Below, one piece after another: positions 54,788 to 63,829 of a stretch of DNA of 64,000 nucleotides. Each line of letters opens with the position of its first letter. Positions within the stretch are counted from its first letter, which is position 1. The DNA is from Deinococci bacterium (lineage in GTDB: Bacteria; Deinococcota; Deinococci; Deinococcales; Trueperaceae), in the NCBI GenBank assembly GCA_030149325.1, contig JASBRS010000014.1:1-64000 (forward strand). The letters run 5' to 3'. The position numbers and the translations under genes are program-made. A model generated the notes under the pieces. It did no database searches. It was not told where the DNA came from and saw nothing but the letters and a program-made list of their open reading frames with translations.

Positions 54788-55369
54788 TCAGTTGAGCTCG
54801 TCGAGGGTGAGCTGGAAGCTGGGGACGAAGGTCTCCAGGAAGTACCCGACCTCCGGCGCGTCGATCGCCTCCAGGTCGGCGCGGATCGCCTGCTCGGCGC
54901 GCGCGAACTCCTCGTTGCCGGCCTTGGCCTCCTCCAGGCACTTCAGGTAGGCGGTGATCTTGTCGGCGTACTTCACCAGCCGCCACTCGGCGGCGTCGCC
55001 CTCGGCCGGGAAGAACAGGTCGTGGTAGGGCTCGCGCAGGGGCTCGGGCAGCATCGCCAGCAGCCGTTGCCGCGCGACGTTGCGGATGCCGTTGAGGGCA
55101 TCGGCGATGCCGGGATTGAAGTACTTGATGGGGGTCGGCACGTCGCCGGTGATGACCTCCTCGGCATCGTGGAACACGCCCAGCAGCGCCGTGCGATCGG
55201 GATCGACGGCGTCGCCGCCGAGCTGGTTGTGGATGACGGCGAGGGCGTGGGCGATCATGGCCACCTGGAGACTGTGCTCCTGGGTGTTCTCGGTACGGGT
55301 GTTGCGCATCAGACCCCAGCGCAGGATGTACTTCAGGCGCGCCAGGTAGGCGAAGTAGTGGCTGGTCAC
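54788..55369 (-). CDS. HD-domain 5'-deoxynucleotidase, YfbR-like
   Basis: Protein of 193 residues, close to the 199 of E. coli YfbR. Metal ligands: NTQEHSLQVAMIAHALA (His), LGVFHDAEEVITGDVPTPIKYFNP (His-Asp and YfbR-type DxPTPxKY), and VKYADKITAYLKCLEEA (Asp). It dephosphorylates deoxynucleoside monophosphates. GTG 55369 lies 7 nt after a TACGAT -10 box (55377-55382); a longer start at 55438 is less likely. Confidence 0.88.
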   Translation of the reverse strand: MTSHYFAYLARLKYILRWGLMRNTRTENTQEHSLQVAMIAHALAVIHNQLGGDAVDPDRTALLGVFHDAEEVITGDVPTPIKYFNPGIADALNGIRNVARQRLLAMLPEPLREPYHDLFFPAEGDAAEWRLVKYADKITAYLKCLEEAKAGNEEFARAEQAIRADLEAIDAPEVGYFLETFVPSFQLTLDELN

Positions 55370-55376
55370 GTCGGGT

Positions 55377-55382
55377 ATCGTA
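55377..55382 (-). promoter_or_regulatory. -10 box of the YfbR-like gene
   Basis: TACGAT on the minus strand, 7 nt before GTG 55369 (leaderless). Confidence 0.5.
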
Positions 55383-55437
55383 CCGTGAGTCCCGACGGGG
55401 ACCGGCCGGCGCTCGAGCAAGGCTATGAAACTTCCCA

Positions 55438-55466
55438 TTGACGCTGGGCGGCGTGGTCCTTAGGCT
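55438..55466 (+). promoter_or_regulatory. Promoter of the small lipoprotein gene
   Basis: TTGACG -35 (55438-55443), exactly 17 nt, TAGGCT -10 (55461-55466). One of the best sigma-A matches in the window. Confidence 0.75.
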
Positions 55467-55487
55467 CTGGTGAACGAGGAGGAGACC

Positions 55488-55850
55488 GTGAAGCGTCTTG
55501 CCTGGATAGCGCTCGGGTTGCTCGCCATCACGCTGGCAGCTTGCGCACCCACCGCTTCGGTGGAAACCAACGTGATTCCGACCCTGATCTCGGTGACGCC
55601 CCCGCAGGCGAGTGGCGGCACCGTCGTCCTCCAAGGCCGCTACTTCGGCGACGGCAACGGCGGCCAAGCGGCGGGCAGCTACGTGCTGGTCGGGGCGGAC
55701 ATGAACCACGACGGAGGCATCAAGATCACGCCCAGCTCGTGGAGCCCCAACCGCATCGAGTTCCCCGAGCCCGCCAACGGCGGCTACGGCTTCGTGTTCG
55801 TGTTCGTGAAGGGCGTCGCCAGCAACGGCCTGCCGGCCAACCTGCCCTGA
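55488..55850 (+). CDS. Small lipoprotein with IPT/TIG-like fold
   Basis: Protein of 120 residues. GTG 55488 follows GAGGAGGAG and begins VKRLAWIALGLLAITLAAC, a lipoprotein signal with lipobox LAAC. The mature part, IPTLISVTPPQASGGTVVLQGRYFGDG, has the PxxGxxGTxVxIxGxxF look of IPT/TIG immunoglobulin-like domains. It ends with FVFVFVKGVASNGLPANLP. Probably an envelope adhesion or scaffold module. Confidence 0.75.
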   Translation: MKRLAWIALGLLAITLAACAPTASVETNVIPTLISVTPPQASGGTVVLQGRYFGDGNGGQAAGSYVLVGADMNHDGGIKITPSSWSPNRIEFPEPANGGYGFVFVFVKGVASNGLPANLP

Positions 55851-55889
55851 TCCGACGTCGACCTCGGCCCCCCAGGGGGCCTACGACGA

Positions 55890-55914
55890 GGGGCCGCCCA
55901 CGGGCGGCCCCTTC
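55890..55914 (+). terminator. Terminator after the small lipoprotein gene
   Basis: 10-bp stem GGGGCCGCCC (55890-55899) with GGGCGGCCCC (55902-55911), followed by TTCTCG; flanking ACGAG/CTCGT extends the pairing with bulges. Confidence 0.7.
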
Positions 55915-55931
55915 TCGTGGTGACGGGACGG

Positions 55932-55937
55932 TAGACT
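55932..55937 (+). promoter_or_regulatory. -10 box of hisS
   Basis: TAGACT, 8 nt before ATG 55946 (leaderless). Confidence 0.55.
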
Positions 55938-55945
55938 CGGACCCT

Positions 55946-57223
55946 ATGAAGCTGCAAGCCGTGAAGGGCACCCACGACATCCTGCCGGACGAGCAGGCGC
56001 GCAGGCGCCAGGTCCTGGACGCCGTCGAGCGGGTGCTCGAACGCGCCGGGGCACGCGCCATCACGCCCCCGATGTTCGAGTACAGCGAGGTCTTCGACAA
56101 GTCCGTGGGCGAGTCCGCCGACCTGGTCGTGCAGAAGGAGATGTACACCTTCGAGGACCGGGGCGGACGCCAGCTGACCCTCCGCCCCGAGTTCACGGCC
56201 GGCGTGCTGCGCGCCTTCATCGAGCACGGCATGCACACCCTGCCGAGCCCCGTCAAGTTGTGGAGCACGGGACCCCTGTTCCGCGCCGAGAACGTCCAAC
56301 GCGGGCGCTACCGCGAGTTCCAGCAGGTGAACCTCGAGATCGTGGGTCTCCCCCACGCCCTGGCCGACGCCGAAGCGATCCAGTTGATGTACGCCGCGCT
56401 GACGGCCTGCGGCCTGCGGAACCACCACATCCGGCTCGGGTCGGTGGGCGATCCCGAGGACCGCGCGAGCTACAACGCCTACCTCCGGGAGCAGTTGGGG
56501 CCGCGCAGCGGTGACCTCTCCGAGGCCAGCCAGGAGCGCCTGCGGCTCAACCCGATGCGCGTCCTGGACAGCAAGTCCGACGGGGACCAGGCGTTGCTCG
56601 CCGGGCTCAAGCGCCCCTTCGACATGCTGGGCGAGGCGGCGCGAGCGCACTTCGACGAGGTCCGCCGCTACCTCGACGCCTGGCAGGTCCCGTACGAGGT
56701 CGATCCCGCCATCGTGCGCGGCCTGGACTACTACCGACGCACCGCGTTCGAGGCCCACTACCAGGGCATCGGCGCGCAGTCGGCGCTCGGCGGCGGCGGA
56801 CGCTACGACGGCCTCATCGAACGCCTCGGCGGTCCCGCCCTCCCCGGCGTGGGCTGGGCGTTCGGCCTCGAACGCGTGCTCGACGCCCTCGAGCAGGAGG
56901 GGGCGGCGCCCGGCGCCGACGCCCGACCGGCGCTGTTCCTGGTCCCGCTCGACGACGAGGCGGTGGCGGAGATCACCACCTGGGCGATCGAGCTGCGCGG
57001 GCGCTACCGCGTCGAACACGCCTACCAGCCGCGCAACCCCGGCAAGGGGCTGCGCGAGGCCGACCGCAGCGGCGCCGCGTTCGCTGCCCTGCGAGGCTCG
57101 CAGGAGCGCGACCAGGGCGTGGTCCAGGTGAAGCACCTGGCGAGCGGCCGCCAGGCGGCCGTGGCCCCGTCGGAGCTCGGGGCCTTCCTCGACCGGGAGC
57201 TCGCCGAGGGGCTCGGAGCGTAG
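55946..57223 (+). CDS. hisS: Histidyl-tRNA synthetase
   Basis: Class II synthetase of 425 residues. Motif 1 region LQAVKGTHDILPDEQ, motif 2 LTLRPEFTAGVLRAFIEH with LWSTGPLFRAENVQRGRYREFQQVNLE, the HisRS signatures VRGLDYYRRTAFEAHY and ALGGGGRYDGLIE, motif 3 GVGWAFGLERVL, and a C-terminal anticodon-binding domain. Leaderless start; no leader peptide. Confidence 0.97.
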   Translation: MKLQAVKGTHDILPDEQARRRQVLDAVERVLERAGARAITPPMFEYSEVFDKSVGESADLVVQKEMYTFEDRGGRQLTLRPEFTAGVLRAFIEHGMHTLPSPVKLWSTGPLFRAENVQRGRYREFQQVNLEIVGLPHALADAEAIQLMYAALTACGLRNHHIRLGSVGDPEDRASYNAYLREQLGPRSGDLSEASQERLRLNPMRVLDSKSDGDQALLAGLKRPFDMLGEAARAHFDEVRRYLDAWQVPYEVDPAIVRGLDYYRRTAFEAHYQGIGAQSALGGGGRYDGLIERLGGPALPGVGWAFGLERVLDALEQEGAAPGADARPALFLVPLDDEAVAEITTWAIELRGRYRVEHAYQPRNPGKGLREADRSGAAFAALRGSQERDQGVVQVKHLASGRQAAVAPSELGAFLDRELAEGLGA

Positions 57224-57252
57224 GCGCTCGACGGCGCCGACCCAGCCTCTGA

Positions 57253-57258
57253 TAAGCT
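57253..57258 (+). promoter_or_regulatory. -10 box of aspS
   Basis: TAAGCT, 7 nt before ATG 57266. Confidence 0.5.
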
Positions 57259-57265
57259 TCCGGGC

Positions 57266-59044
57266 ATGAGACGCAGCCATTCCTGCGGGGCGTTGCGCGC
57301 CTCGCACGCTTCCCAGACCGTCGTCCTCCAAGGCTGGGTCAACCGCCGTCGCGACCTCGGCGGCCTGATCTTCATCGACCTCCGCGACCGTGAGGGGCTC
57401 ACCCAGGTCGTCGTCGAGCCCGACGACGCCGCGGCGTTCGCCGCCGCCCAGGAGGTGCGCGGCGAGTTCGTCGTCGAGGTCGAGGGCGAGGTCCGCCTGC
57501 GCCCCGAGGACCAGCGCTCGGAGCGCAGCCCCAGCGGCGCCGTCGAGGTGGTGGCGCGGCGGCTGGAGGTCCTCTCCCCCGCCAAGACCCCGCCCTTCCT
57601 GGTCGACGGCAGCGTCGATGCCCGCGAGGTCAGCGAGGAGCTGCGCCTCAAGCACCGCTACCTCGACCTGCGCCGGCCGCAGGCGCTGGCCCCGCTGCTG
57701 CTCCGCCACCGCGTCACCAAGGCCATCTGGGACCACCTCGACGCCCAGGGCTTCGTGCAGGTCGAGACCCCGCTGCTGACGCTGTCGACCCCCGAGGGCG
57801 CCCGCGACTTCGTGGTGCCCGCGCGCCTCAGGCCGGGAGCGTTCTACGCGCTGCCGCAGTCGCCGCAGCTGTTCAAGCAGATGCTGATGATGTCGGGGGT
57901 GGACCGCTACTTCCAGGTCGCACGCTGCTTCCGCGACGAGGACCTGCGCGCCGATCGCCAGCCCGACTTCACCCAGCTCGACATCGAGATGGCCTTCGTC
58001 GATCAGGACGACGTTCTGGAGCTCAACGAGGGCCTCATGGCCGAGGTCGTGCGCGCGGCCACCGGGGCCGAGATCCCGACGCCCTTCCCGCGCCTGAGCT
58101 ACCGGGCGGCCATGGACCGGTACGGCAGCGACAAGCCCGACATCCGCTTCGAGCTGGAGCTCACCGATGCCTCGACCGCCTTCGCCGGCACCGAGTTCCG
58201 CGGCTTCGCCTCGGTCCTCGACGGCGGTGGCACGATCAAGGCGCTGCGCGTGCCCGCGGGTCCCGCGGCCGCGCTCACGCGCCGCGTGCTGGACGAGCTG
58301 GAGGCGCACGCCAAGCGTCACGGCGCCAGGGGCATGGCGTGGCTGCGGCGCGGCGCCGACGGCGCCTTCAGCGGTCCCGTCGCGAAGTTCCTGGGAGACG
58401 GCGAGCGCGACCGCCTGGCCGAGCTCGCGCCCGACGAGGGCGACGTCCTGCTGCTCGTCGCCGATCGTTGGAAGACCGCCTGCACGGCCCTGGGGGCAGT
58501 ACGCAGCCGCTTGCCGGAGGTGCTCGGCCTGGAGCTCGACGCCGAGCGGCTGGCCTTCCTGTGGGTGGTCGACTTCCCCCTGCTCGAGGAGGACGAGGAC
58601 GGCGGTTGGACCTACATGCACCACCCCTTCACGCGCCCGTTCGACGAGGACCTGGCGGCCCTCGAGACCGACCCCGGCTCGGTGCGCGCCCACGCCTACG
58701 ACCTGGTGCTCAACGGCAACGAGATCGGCGGCGGCAGCCTGCGTATCCACCGCCTCGACGTGCAGCGCCGCATGTTCCGGGCCCTGGGCTTCAGCGACGC
58801 CGAGGCCGAGCGGCGCTTCGGCTTCTTCCTCGAGGCGCTCGCCTACGGGGCGCCGCCCCACGGCGGCGTGGCCTGGGGGCTCGACCGCCTGGTGATGTTG
58901 CTCAGCGGCGTTCCCAGCATCCGCGACGTCATCGCCTTCCCCAAGAACCAGCGCGGCGTCGACCCGCTGACGGGTGCGCCGGCTCCCGTCGAGCCGGCGC
59001 AGCTCGCCGAGCTCGGGATCGCCCTCGAGGAGGGCCCGTCGTGA
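57266..59044 (+). CDS. aspS: Aspartyl-tRNA synthetase, bacterial type
   Basis: Class IIb synthetase of 592 residues. OB anticodon domain ([31 protein letters not shown]), catalytic motif 2 [25 protein letters not shown], the bacterial GAD insertion (about 290-410), [18 protein letters not shown] and motif 3 [16 protein letters not shown]. Since asnS is also present, this AspRS may be discriminating; sequence alone does not prove it. The stop overlaps the following HAD gene (GTGA). Confidence 0.97.
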   Translation: MRRSHSCGALRASHASQTVVLQGWVNRRRDLGGLIFIDLRDREGLTQVVVEPDDAAAFAAAQEVRGEFVVEVEGEVRLRPEDQRSERSPSGAVEVVARRLEVLSPAKTPPFLVDGSVDAREVSEELRLKHRYLDLRRPQALAPLLLRHRVTKAIWDHLDAQGFVQVETPLLTLSTPEGARDFVVPARLRPGAFYALPQSPQLFKQMLMMSGVDRYFQVARCFRDEDLRADRQPDFTQLDIEMAFVDQDDVLELNEGLMAEVVRAATGAEIPTPFPRLSYRAAMDRYGSDKPDIRFELELTDASTAFAGTEFRGFASVLDGGGTIKALRVPAGPAAALTRRVLDELEAHAKRHGARGMAWLRRGADGAFSGPVAKFLGDGERDRLAELAPDEGDVLLLVADRWKTACTALGAVRSRLPEVLGLELDAERLAFLWVVDFPLLEEDEDGGWTYMHHPFTRPFDEDLAALETDPGSVRAHAYDLVLNGNEIGGGSLRIHRLDVQRRMFRALGFSDAEAERRFGFFLEALAYGAPPHGGVAWGLDRLVMLLSGVPSIRDVIAFPKNQRGVDPLTGAPAPVEPAQLAELGIALEEGPS

Positions 59045-59850
59045 TCCCGTTGGTGGTGCTCGACCTCGACGGGACCATCATCGGCGCCGAGGGCGTGGTG
59101 CAGAGCTGCGTGTGGGAAGCGGCCGAGCGCGTCCGCGCGGCCGGCGTGAAGCTCGCCGTGTGCACCGGCCGCCCTGCCTTCGGGGTGGCGCAGCGCGTCG
59201 CCCAGCGCCTGGGACCGACCACCCCCCACATCTTCCAGAGCGGCGCCCACATCGCCTACCCCGACGGCGAGACGCTCAAGGCCTCGGCGCTGCGCGAGGC
59301 CACGGCGCGTCGCCTCATCAACCACGCCCGCAAGCTCGGCAGCGTGCTGGAGCTCTACACGCCGAGCAACCTGTTCGTCGAGCGCAAGACCGACATGAGC
59401 GAGGCGCACGCCAAGATGATCGGCGTCACCGCCATCGTGCGCGACCTCGAGGATGTCGTCGCCAACGAACCCGTGGTGCGCGCCCAGTGGGTGGTGCCGC
59501 TCGGGGAGACGGCGGCGGTCTCGAGCATCTCGGGCGACGACGTCCAGGTCTCCACCGCCACCAGCCCGGCCCTGGTCGACACCGCCTTCGTGAGCATCAC
59601 GCGCCAGGGGGTGTCGAAGGCGAGCGCCGTGCGCCACGTCGCCGAGGTCCTGCGCGTGCCGCTCGAGGACGTCATGGCCGTCGGCGACAGCCTCGGCGAC
59701 GTGGGGATGCTGGAGGCCGTCGGGCATCCCGTGGTGATGGCCAACAGTGCGCCGGAGCTGCTGGCGCGCTTCTCCGACGTCGCCGGCGACGTCGAGTCGT
59801 GCGGCGTCGTGGCCGCCCTCGAGGAGGCGCTCAAGATCGAGCGCCCCTGA
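59041..59850 (+). CDS. HAD-superfamily hydrolase, Cof type
   Basis: Phosphatase of 269 residues. Motif [12 protein letters not shown] (nucleophile Asp plus second Asp), motif [11 protein letters not shown], the Cof cap domain in the middle, and motifs III/IV in [35 protein letters not shown]. Acts on small phosphorylated metabolites; substrate unknown. GTG 59041 is fused to the aspS stop by a GTGA overlap, so it is cotranslated with AspRS. Confidence 0.92.
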   Translation: MIPLVVLDLDGTIIGAEGVVQSCVWEAAERVRAAGVKLAVCTGRPAFGVAQRVAQRLGPTTPHIFQSGAHIAYPDGETLKASALREATARRLINHARKLGSVLELYTPSNLFVERKTDMSEAHAKMIGVTAIVRDLEDVVANEPVVRAQWVVPLGETAAVSSISGDDVQVSTATSPALVDTAFVSITRQGVSKASAVRHVAEVLRVPLEDVMAVGDSLGDVGMLEAVGHPVVMANSAPELLARFSDVAGDVESCGVVAALEEALKIERP

Positions 59851-59886
59851 CCGCCGCGGGGCCCCAACGCGCTCCAGGGGCCCTGG

Positions 59887-59892
59887 TAGACT
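59887..59892 (+). promoter_or_regulatory. -10 box of asnS
   Basis: TAGACT, 7 nt before ATG 59900. Confidence 0.55.
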
Positions 59893-59899
59893 CGCAGCC

Positions 59900-61198
59900 A
59901 TGGCAACGATCCCCATCCAGCGGCTGCCCGAGCACGTGGGCGAGACCGTCGAGGTCCGGGGCTGGCTGACCGGCCTGCGTTCCAGCGGCAAGATCGCCTT
60001 CCTCCAGCTCCGCGACGGCAGCGGCTTCGTCCAGGGCGTCATTGCACGGAACGACGTCGGCGACGAGATCTTCGAGAGGGCGCGCGGCCTCGGCCAGGAG
60101 AGCAGCGTGGTGGTGCGCGGCGAGGTCCGCGAGGACGCACGCGCGCCCAGCGGCGTCGAGCTCGGCCTCGCGGACGTGACGCTGGTCGCGCCCGGCGGCG
60201 ACTACCCCATCACCCCCAAGGAGCACGGCGTCGACTTCCTGTTCGAGAACCGTCACCTGTTCCTGCGCCACCGGGCGCCGTGGGCCATGCTCCGGATCCG
60301 CGACGAGCTCGAGCGAGCCGTTCACGACTTCTTCCATGCGCGCGACTTCCTGCGCTTCGACGCGCCGTTCTTCATGCCCACCGCCGTGGAGGGCACCACC
60401 AACCTGTTCGAGATCCAGCTCTTCGACGAGTCGAGCGCCTACCTGTCGCAGTCGGGTCAGCTCTACGCCGAGGCGGGGGCCATGGCGTTCGGCAAGGTCT
60501 ACACCTTCGGGCCCGCCTTCCGCGCCGAGAATAGCAAGACGCGTCGCCACCTGCTCGAGTTCTGGATGATCGAGCCGGAGGTGGCCTACCTCGAGCACGA
60601 GGGGAACATGCAGCTCCAGGAGGACTTCGTCGCCTACCTGGTCGGGCGCGTGTTGGAGCGGCGTCCGCGCGAGTTGGAGATGCTGGGGCGCGACCCCAAG
60701 TTGCTCGAGCCGACCGCCTCGGGCGACTTCCCGCGCATCAGCTACGACGAGGCGCTGGAGCGGCTCGCCCGCGAGGGCGAGGAGCTGGCCTGGGGAGAGG
60801 ACTTCGGCGCACCGCACGAGACCATCCTCGGGGGGCAGTTCGACCGCCCGGTCATGGTCGAGCGCTGGCCCACCGAGACCAAGGCCTTCTACATGCAACC
60901 CGTCGACGGCGACCCCAGCCGCGTGCTGTGCGACGACATGATCGCTCCCGAGGGCTTCGGGGAGATCATCGGGGGCTCGCAGCGCATCCACGACCTGGCC
61001 CTCCTCGAGGAGCGCATCGCCGAGCACGGGCTGCCCGCATCGGCGTTCGGCTGGTACCTCGACCTGCGCCGCTTCGGCAGCGTGCCGCACTCGGGCTTCG
61101 GGCTGGGGTTGGAGCGAACGGTCGCCTGGATCACGGGCGCCAAGCACCTGCGCGAGGTGGTGCCGTTCCCGCGCATGCTGACGCGCATGATGCCCTGA
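59900..61198 (+). CDS. asnS: Asparaginyl-tRNA synthetase
   Basis: Class IIb enzyme of 432 residues. OB domain [31 protein letters not shown], catalytic core [36 protein letters not shown], motif 2 [31 protein letters not shown], and motif 3 [16 protein letters not shown]. The AsnRS-type TNLFEI and FWMIEPE distinguish it from AspRS. Its presence argues against Deinococcus radiodurans-like biology, where Asn-tRNA is made by transamidation. Confidence 0.95.
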   Translation: MATIPIQRLPEHVGETVEVRGWLTGLRSSGKIAFLQLRDGSGFVQGVIARNDVGDEIFERARGLGQESSVVVRGEVREDARAPSGVELGLADVTLVAPGGDYPITPKEHGVDFLFENRHLFLRHRAPWAMLRIRDELERAVHDFFHARDFLRFDAPFFMPTAVEGTTNLFEIQLFDESSAYLSQSGQLYAEAGAMAFGKVYTFGPAFRAENSKTRRHLLEFWMIEPEVAYLEHEGNMQLQEDFVAYLVGRVLERRPRELEMLGRDPKLLEPTASGDFPRISYDEALERLAREGEELAWGEDFGAPHETILGGQFDRPVMVERWPTETKAFYMQPVDGDPSRVLCDDMIAPEGFGEIIGGSQRIHDLALLEERIAEHGLPASAFGWYLDLRRFGSVPHSGFGLGLERTVAWITGAKHLREVVPFPRMLTRMMP

Positions 61199-61220
61199 AG
61201 GCTGCCGCGGCCCCAGCTAT

Positions 61221-61251
61221 CGAGCGCACGAGCGGATCGCTCGTGCGCTCG
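61221..61251. terminator. Bidirectional terminator hairpin after asnS
   Basis: Perfect 13-bp stem CGAGCGCACGAGC with GCTCGTGCGCTCG and loop GGATC, between asnS and the opposing GerMN gene. Its right arm plus TGA equals the 16-mer at 54691-54706. Confidence 0.7.
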
Positions 61252-61263
61252 TGAAGGCGTTGG

Positions 61264-61827
61264 CTACAGAGCGGAGTCGACGGCCACGTGACCCAGCAGC
61301 GTCGCCGTCGGGCGCCCGTCGCGCAGGAACCGCACGTCGTCGATCCCGTTGGCGAGCACCGTCTGCTGGATCGAGTGCAGCAGCTGCAGCTCCTCGCTGA
61401 CGCCCACCGCCACCGGCGCCGACTCGTGCAGGTCGAGCACCGCCACCTGCTGGCGGTCGACCTGCTGCACGAACACCTCGGGGGTGTCGAGACCCTGCGG
61501 CCAACTGGCGTTCTGGAGCATCGCCGTCCGGAGCGCGTCGAGGATGGCGTGGAGCCGGGCCTGCGGGTCGTCGGGAAGATCGAGCGTGACGAAGTCGGGA
61601 CGCGCCAGCCCGCTCTGATCGACGAGGACCAGCCGGACCTCCTGGGAGTGCGTGACCACGTCGGCCTGGGGCGGAAGGATGTCCACCGGCTTCGGACGCC
61701 CGGTTCGCGGCCCATGCCCGACCAGGAAGAACACCGCGCTCGCCAGGAAGATCAGCGTCGCGACCGCCACGTAGGGCGTCGCGAAGCGCCTCCAGCGCAC
61801 CGCGGTGCGCCGCCGCGGCTCGCTCAC
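61264..61827 (-). CDS. Membrane-anchored GerMN-domain protein
   Basis: Protein of 187 residues. A basic N-terminus and one TM helix (YVAVATLIFLASAVFFLVGHG) anchor an extracytoplasmic GerMN domain (VRLVLVDQSGLARPDFVTLDLPDDPQARLHAILDALRT, VAVLDLHESAPVAVGVSEELQLLHSIQQTVLAN, FLRDGRPTATLLGHVAVD). GerMN domains occur in spore germination and envelope proteins in Firmicutes and also in Deinococcota, where there is no sporulation. GTG 61827 overlaps the amidase stop. Wall remodelling is the likely context. Confidence 0.85.
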   Translation of the reverse strand: MSEPRRRTAVRWRRFATPYVAVATLIFLASAVFFLVGHGPRTGRPKPVDILPPQADVVTHSQEVRLVLVDQSGLARPDFVTLDLPDDPQARLHAILDALRTAMLQNASWPQGLDTPEVFVQQVDRQQVAVLDLHESAPVAVGVSEELQLLHSIQQTVLANGIDDVRFLRDGRPTATLLGHVAVDSAL

Positions 61828-63260
61828 TGCGTGGCTCCGCCCGACGCCAGGAGCTTCGTCAGGGCGTCGGCGAGGTCGGTCGGGAGCGTCGTCGACGCCA
61901 GGTCCTGGGGGCTGAACTCGAGCAGCACGCCGCGACCGGCCGCGCCCCCGAGCACGTACAGCGGTGCGCCCGAGGTATCGCTGGAACGGTAGCCGCCCGA
62001 CTGGAACAGCTGCGTCCCGAGGCCCTCGGCGAAGCTGCGGCCCACCGCCAGCTGCGGTACCAGACCGAGCAAAATGCTACGCCGCAGCGCGCTGATGTCC
62101 TGGCTCTGGACCGCGCTCTGGGCGTTCTGCCGGACGGCCATGGCCAGCGAATCGATGCCCGTCGCGTCGCCGAGGTAGTAGGCGTGGAACTGGCCGGCGG
62201 GCAGCGCGGCGCCGTGGATCGACACGAACAGGTCGGCCCCGATGCCGTCCTGCGAGCGCGTCTGGGCGCTGACGCCGTAGTCGCCCGTCCGGGTGAGCAC
62301 GACATCGAACCCGCGCGCCTGCAGCTCCTTCTGGAGTCGCTCGGTGAAGGCCAGCGTCAGCGACGCCTCGCTGCCGTAGCCGGGGAAGGCGATGCCCGGA
62401 TCGGGGCCGCCGTGCCCCGGGTCGAGCACGATGTGAGCGGAGGCCCGCGCGGGGCCACCGCCGGCGCTGAAGCTGACGACGAGCCGGAAGCCGGCGCCGT
62501 CGGGGAGGCTGTACATCTGGTAGCCGCTGCCGTCCGCGAGCTGGATGCGCACGTCGGTCCCGCCCCCGGTGTCGCTGGCATCGGCCCGCACGAAGGCGTC
62601 GCCGACGACGCCCCCGAGCTGCGGGGCGACGCTGGTGCGATCGAAGTGGAGCTGGAGCGTCGCCACGGGTTGGTTGAAGAAGCGCGAGTAGCCGACCGGG
62701 GCGGACAGATGCAGCACCAGTTGCTGCCCGGGGCCGCTGCCCTGCGTGGTGATGCCGGTGAGCTCGGCTCGCGGCTGCACCACCACCACGGTGTGCTCGT
62801 TCTGCAGGTAGGCGACGCTGGCTCCCAGCGCCTCGGCCACCGGCTTCACCGGGACCATGACGGTACCCTCCTGGATCACGGCGGACGTCCCGGCGATCCC
62901 CCGGCCATCGAGATGGAGGGCGTCGGCCCGCGCGGCCTTGGCGGGGTCGGTCACGACCTGCGCCTCGAGCACGTGACCGCCGAGCTGCAGCGTGGCCACG
63001 GTGGTGTCGGTATCGACGTAGTAGCGCGCCCCCAGAGCGCTGGCGAAGGCGGCGGCGGGCGCGTAGGCGGTGCCTTGGACGAGCTCGTTGGTGCTCCCGG
63101 CGACCTGCAGGCCGTTGACCACCAGGGCGTTCTGGGCGAGGGCGAGCCCCCCGAGCAACAGGCTCAGGGCCGCCACCGCTCGGATCGCCAGGGCCACCCC
63201 GAGCGCCTCCGGCCGGCGCCCGCTGGGGGCTGTACGAAGGCGGCGTCGCGGCAGCGTCAC
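61824..63260 (-). CDS. N-acetylmuramoyl-L-alanine amidase (Amidase_3)
   Basis: Exported zinc amidase of 478 residues that cleaves the peptide from peptidoglycan sugar. A twin-arginine-poor signal (AIRAVAALSLLLGGLALAQ) is followed by a copper-amine-oxidase-like and AMIN-type N-terminal half (about 30-240). The catalytic domain contains HIVLDPGHGGPDPG (Zn His), SEASLTLAFTERLQKEL (Glu), LFVSIHGAAL (His) and VLLEFSPQDL (catalytic Glu). GTG 63260 overlaps the smpB stop (GTGA). It is coupled to smpB and the GerMN gene. Confidence 0.9.
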   Translation of the reverse strand: MTLPRRRLRTAPSGRRPEALGVALAIRAVAALSLLLGGLALAQNALVVNGLQVAGSTNELVQGTAYAPAAAFASALGARYYVDTDTTVATLQLGGHVLEAQVVTDPAKAARADALHLDGRGIAGTSAVIQEGTVMVPVKPVAEALGASVAYLQNEHTVVVVQPRAELTGITTQGSGPGQQLVLHLSAPVGYSRFFNQPVATLQLHFDRTSVAPQLGGVVGDAFVRADASDTGGGTDVRIQLADGSGYQMYSLPDGAGFRLVVSFSAGGGPARASAHIVLDPGHGGPDPGIAFPGYGSEASLTLAFTERLQKELQARGFDVVLTRTGDYGVSAQTRSQDGIGADLFVSIHGAALPAGQFHAYYLGDATGIDSLAMAVRQNAQSAVQSQDISALRRSILLGLVPQLAVGRSFAEGLGTQLFQSGGYRSSDTSGAPLYVLGGAAGRGVLLEFSPQDLASTTLPTDLADALTKLLASGGATQ

Positions 63261-63703
63261 GTGCCGCGCTCGCGTCGGCTCATGGCTCGATCGATCTCGC
63301 GCTGGGCGTCCTTCTTCGCCTCGGACCTGCGCTTGTCGTGGAGCTTCTTGCCGCGGGCCAGGCCGAGCTGCAGCTTGGCCCAGCCGCCCTTGAAGTAGAG
63401 CTTGAGCGGGACCAGCGTCAGGCCCTTGCGTTCGAGGCCGCGGCTGATCTCGTCGATCTCCCGGCGCTTGAGCAGCAGGCGACGCACCCGCAACGGGTCG
63501 TGGTTGTTGTAGCTCGCCTCGGTGTAGACGGGGATGGTCATGCCCTCCAGGAAGACCTCGCCCCCACGCACGCGGGCGTAGGCCTCGGCGATGGAGCCTC
63601 CCCCCTGCCGCAGGGCCTTGACCTCGCTGCCGGTGAGCTCCATGCCCGCCTCGAAGCGCTCGAGGATCTCGTAGTCGTGGGTGGCTCGGCGGTTCTGCAG
63701 CAT
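63257..63703 (-). CDS. smpB: SsrA-binding protein SmpB
   Basis: Protein of 148 residues that escorts tmRNA to stalled ribosomes. Conserved blocks: NRRATHDYEILERFEAGMELTGSEVKALR, SIAEAYARVRGGEVFLEGM, YNNHDPLRVRRLLLKRREI, GLTLVPLKLYFKGGWAKLQLGLARGKKLHDKR. ATG 63703 is used; longer starts add unconserved residues. A TATCAT -10 (63722-63727) lies 18 nt upstream. The tmRNA gene itself is not in the window. Confidence 0.96.
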   Translation of the reverse strand: MLQNRRATHDYEILERFEAGMELTGSEVKALRQGGGSIAEAYARVRGGEVFLEGMTIPVYTEASYNNHDPLRVRRLLLKRREIDEISRGLERKGLTLVPLKLYFKGGWAKLQLGLARGKKLHDKRRSEAKKDAQREIDRAMSRRERGT

Positions 63704-63721
63704 GGTCGCGGTCCGACGACC

Positions 63722-63727
63722 ATGATA
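63722..63727 (-). promoter_or_regulatory. -10 box of smpB operon
   Basis: TATCAT on the minus strand, 18 nt before the smpB ATG. Confidence 0.45.
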
Positions 63728-63829
63728 GCCAGGGCGCGTGAGAATGGCAAAGCCGCGATCCCTGCTCGTGCTCTCGGTCACATGGGTTTCGCTCGTGAAC
63801 ATGTGCGCATCGGAGCTGCGGCGAGGGGT

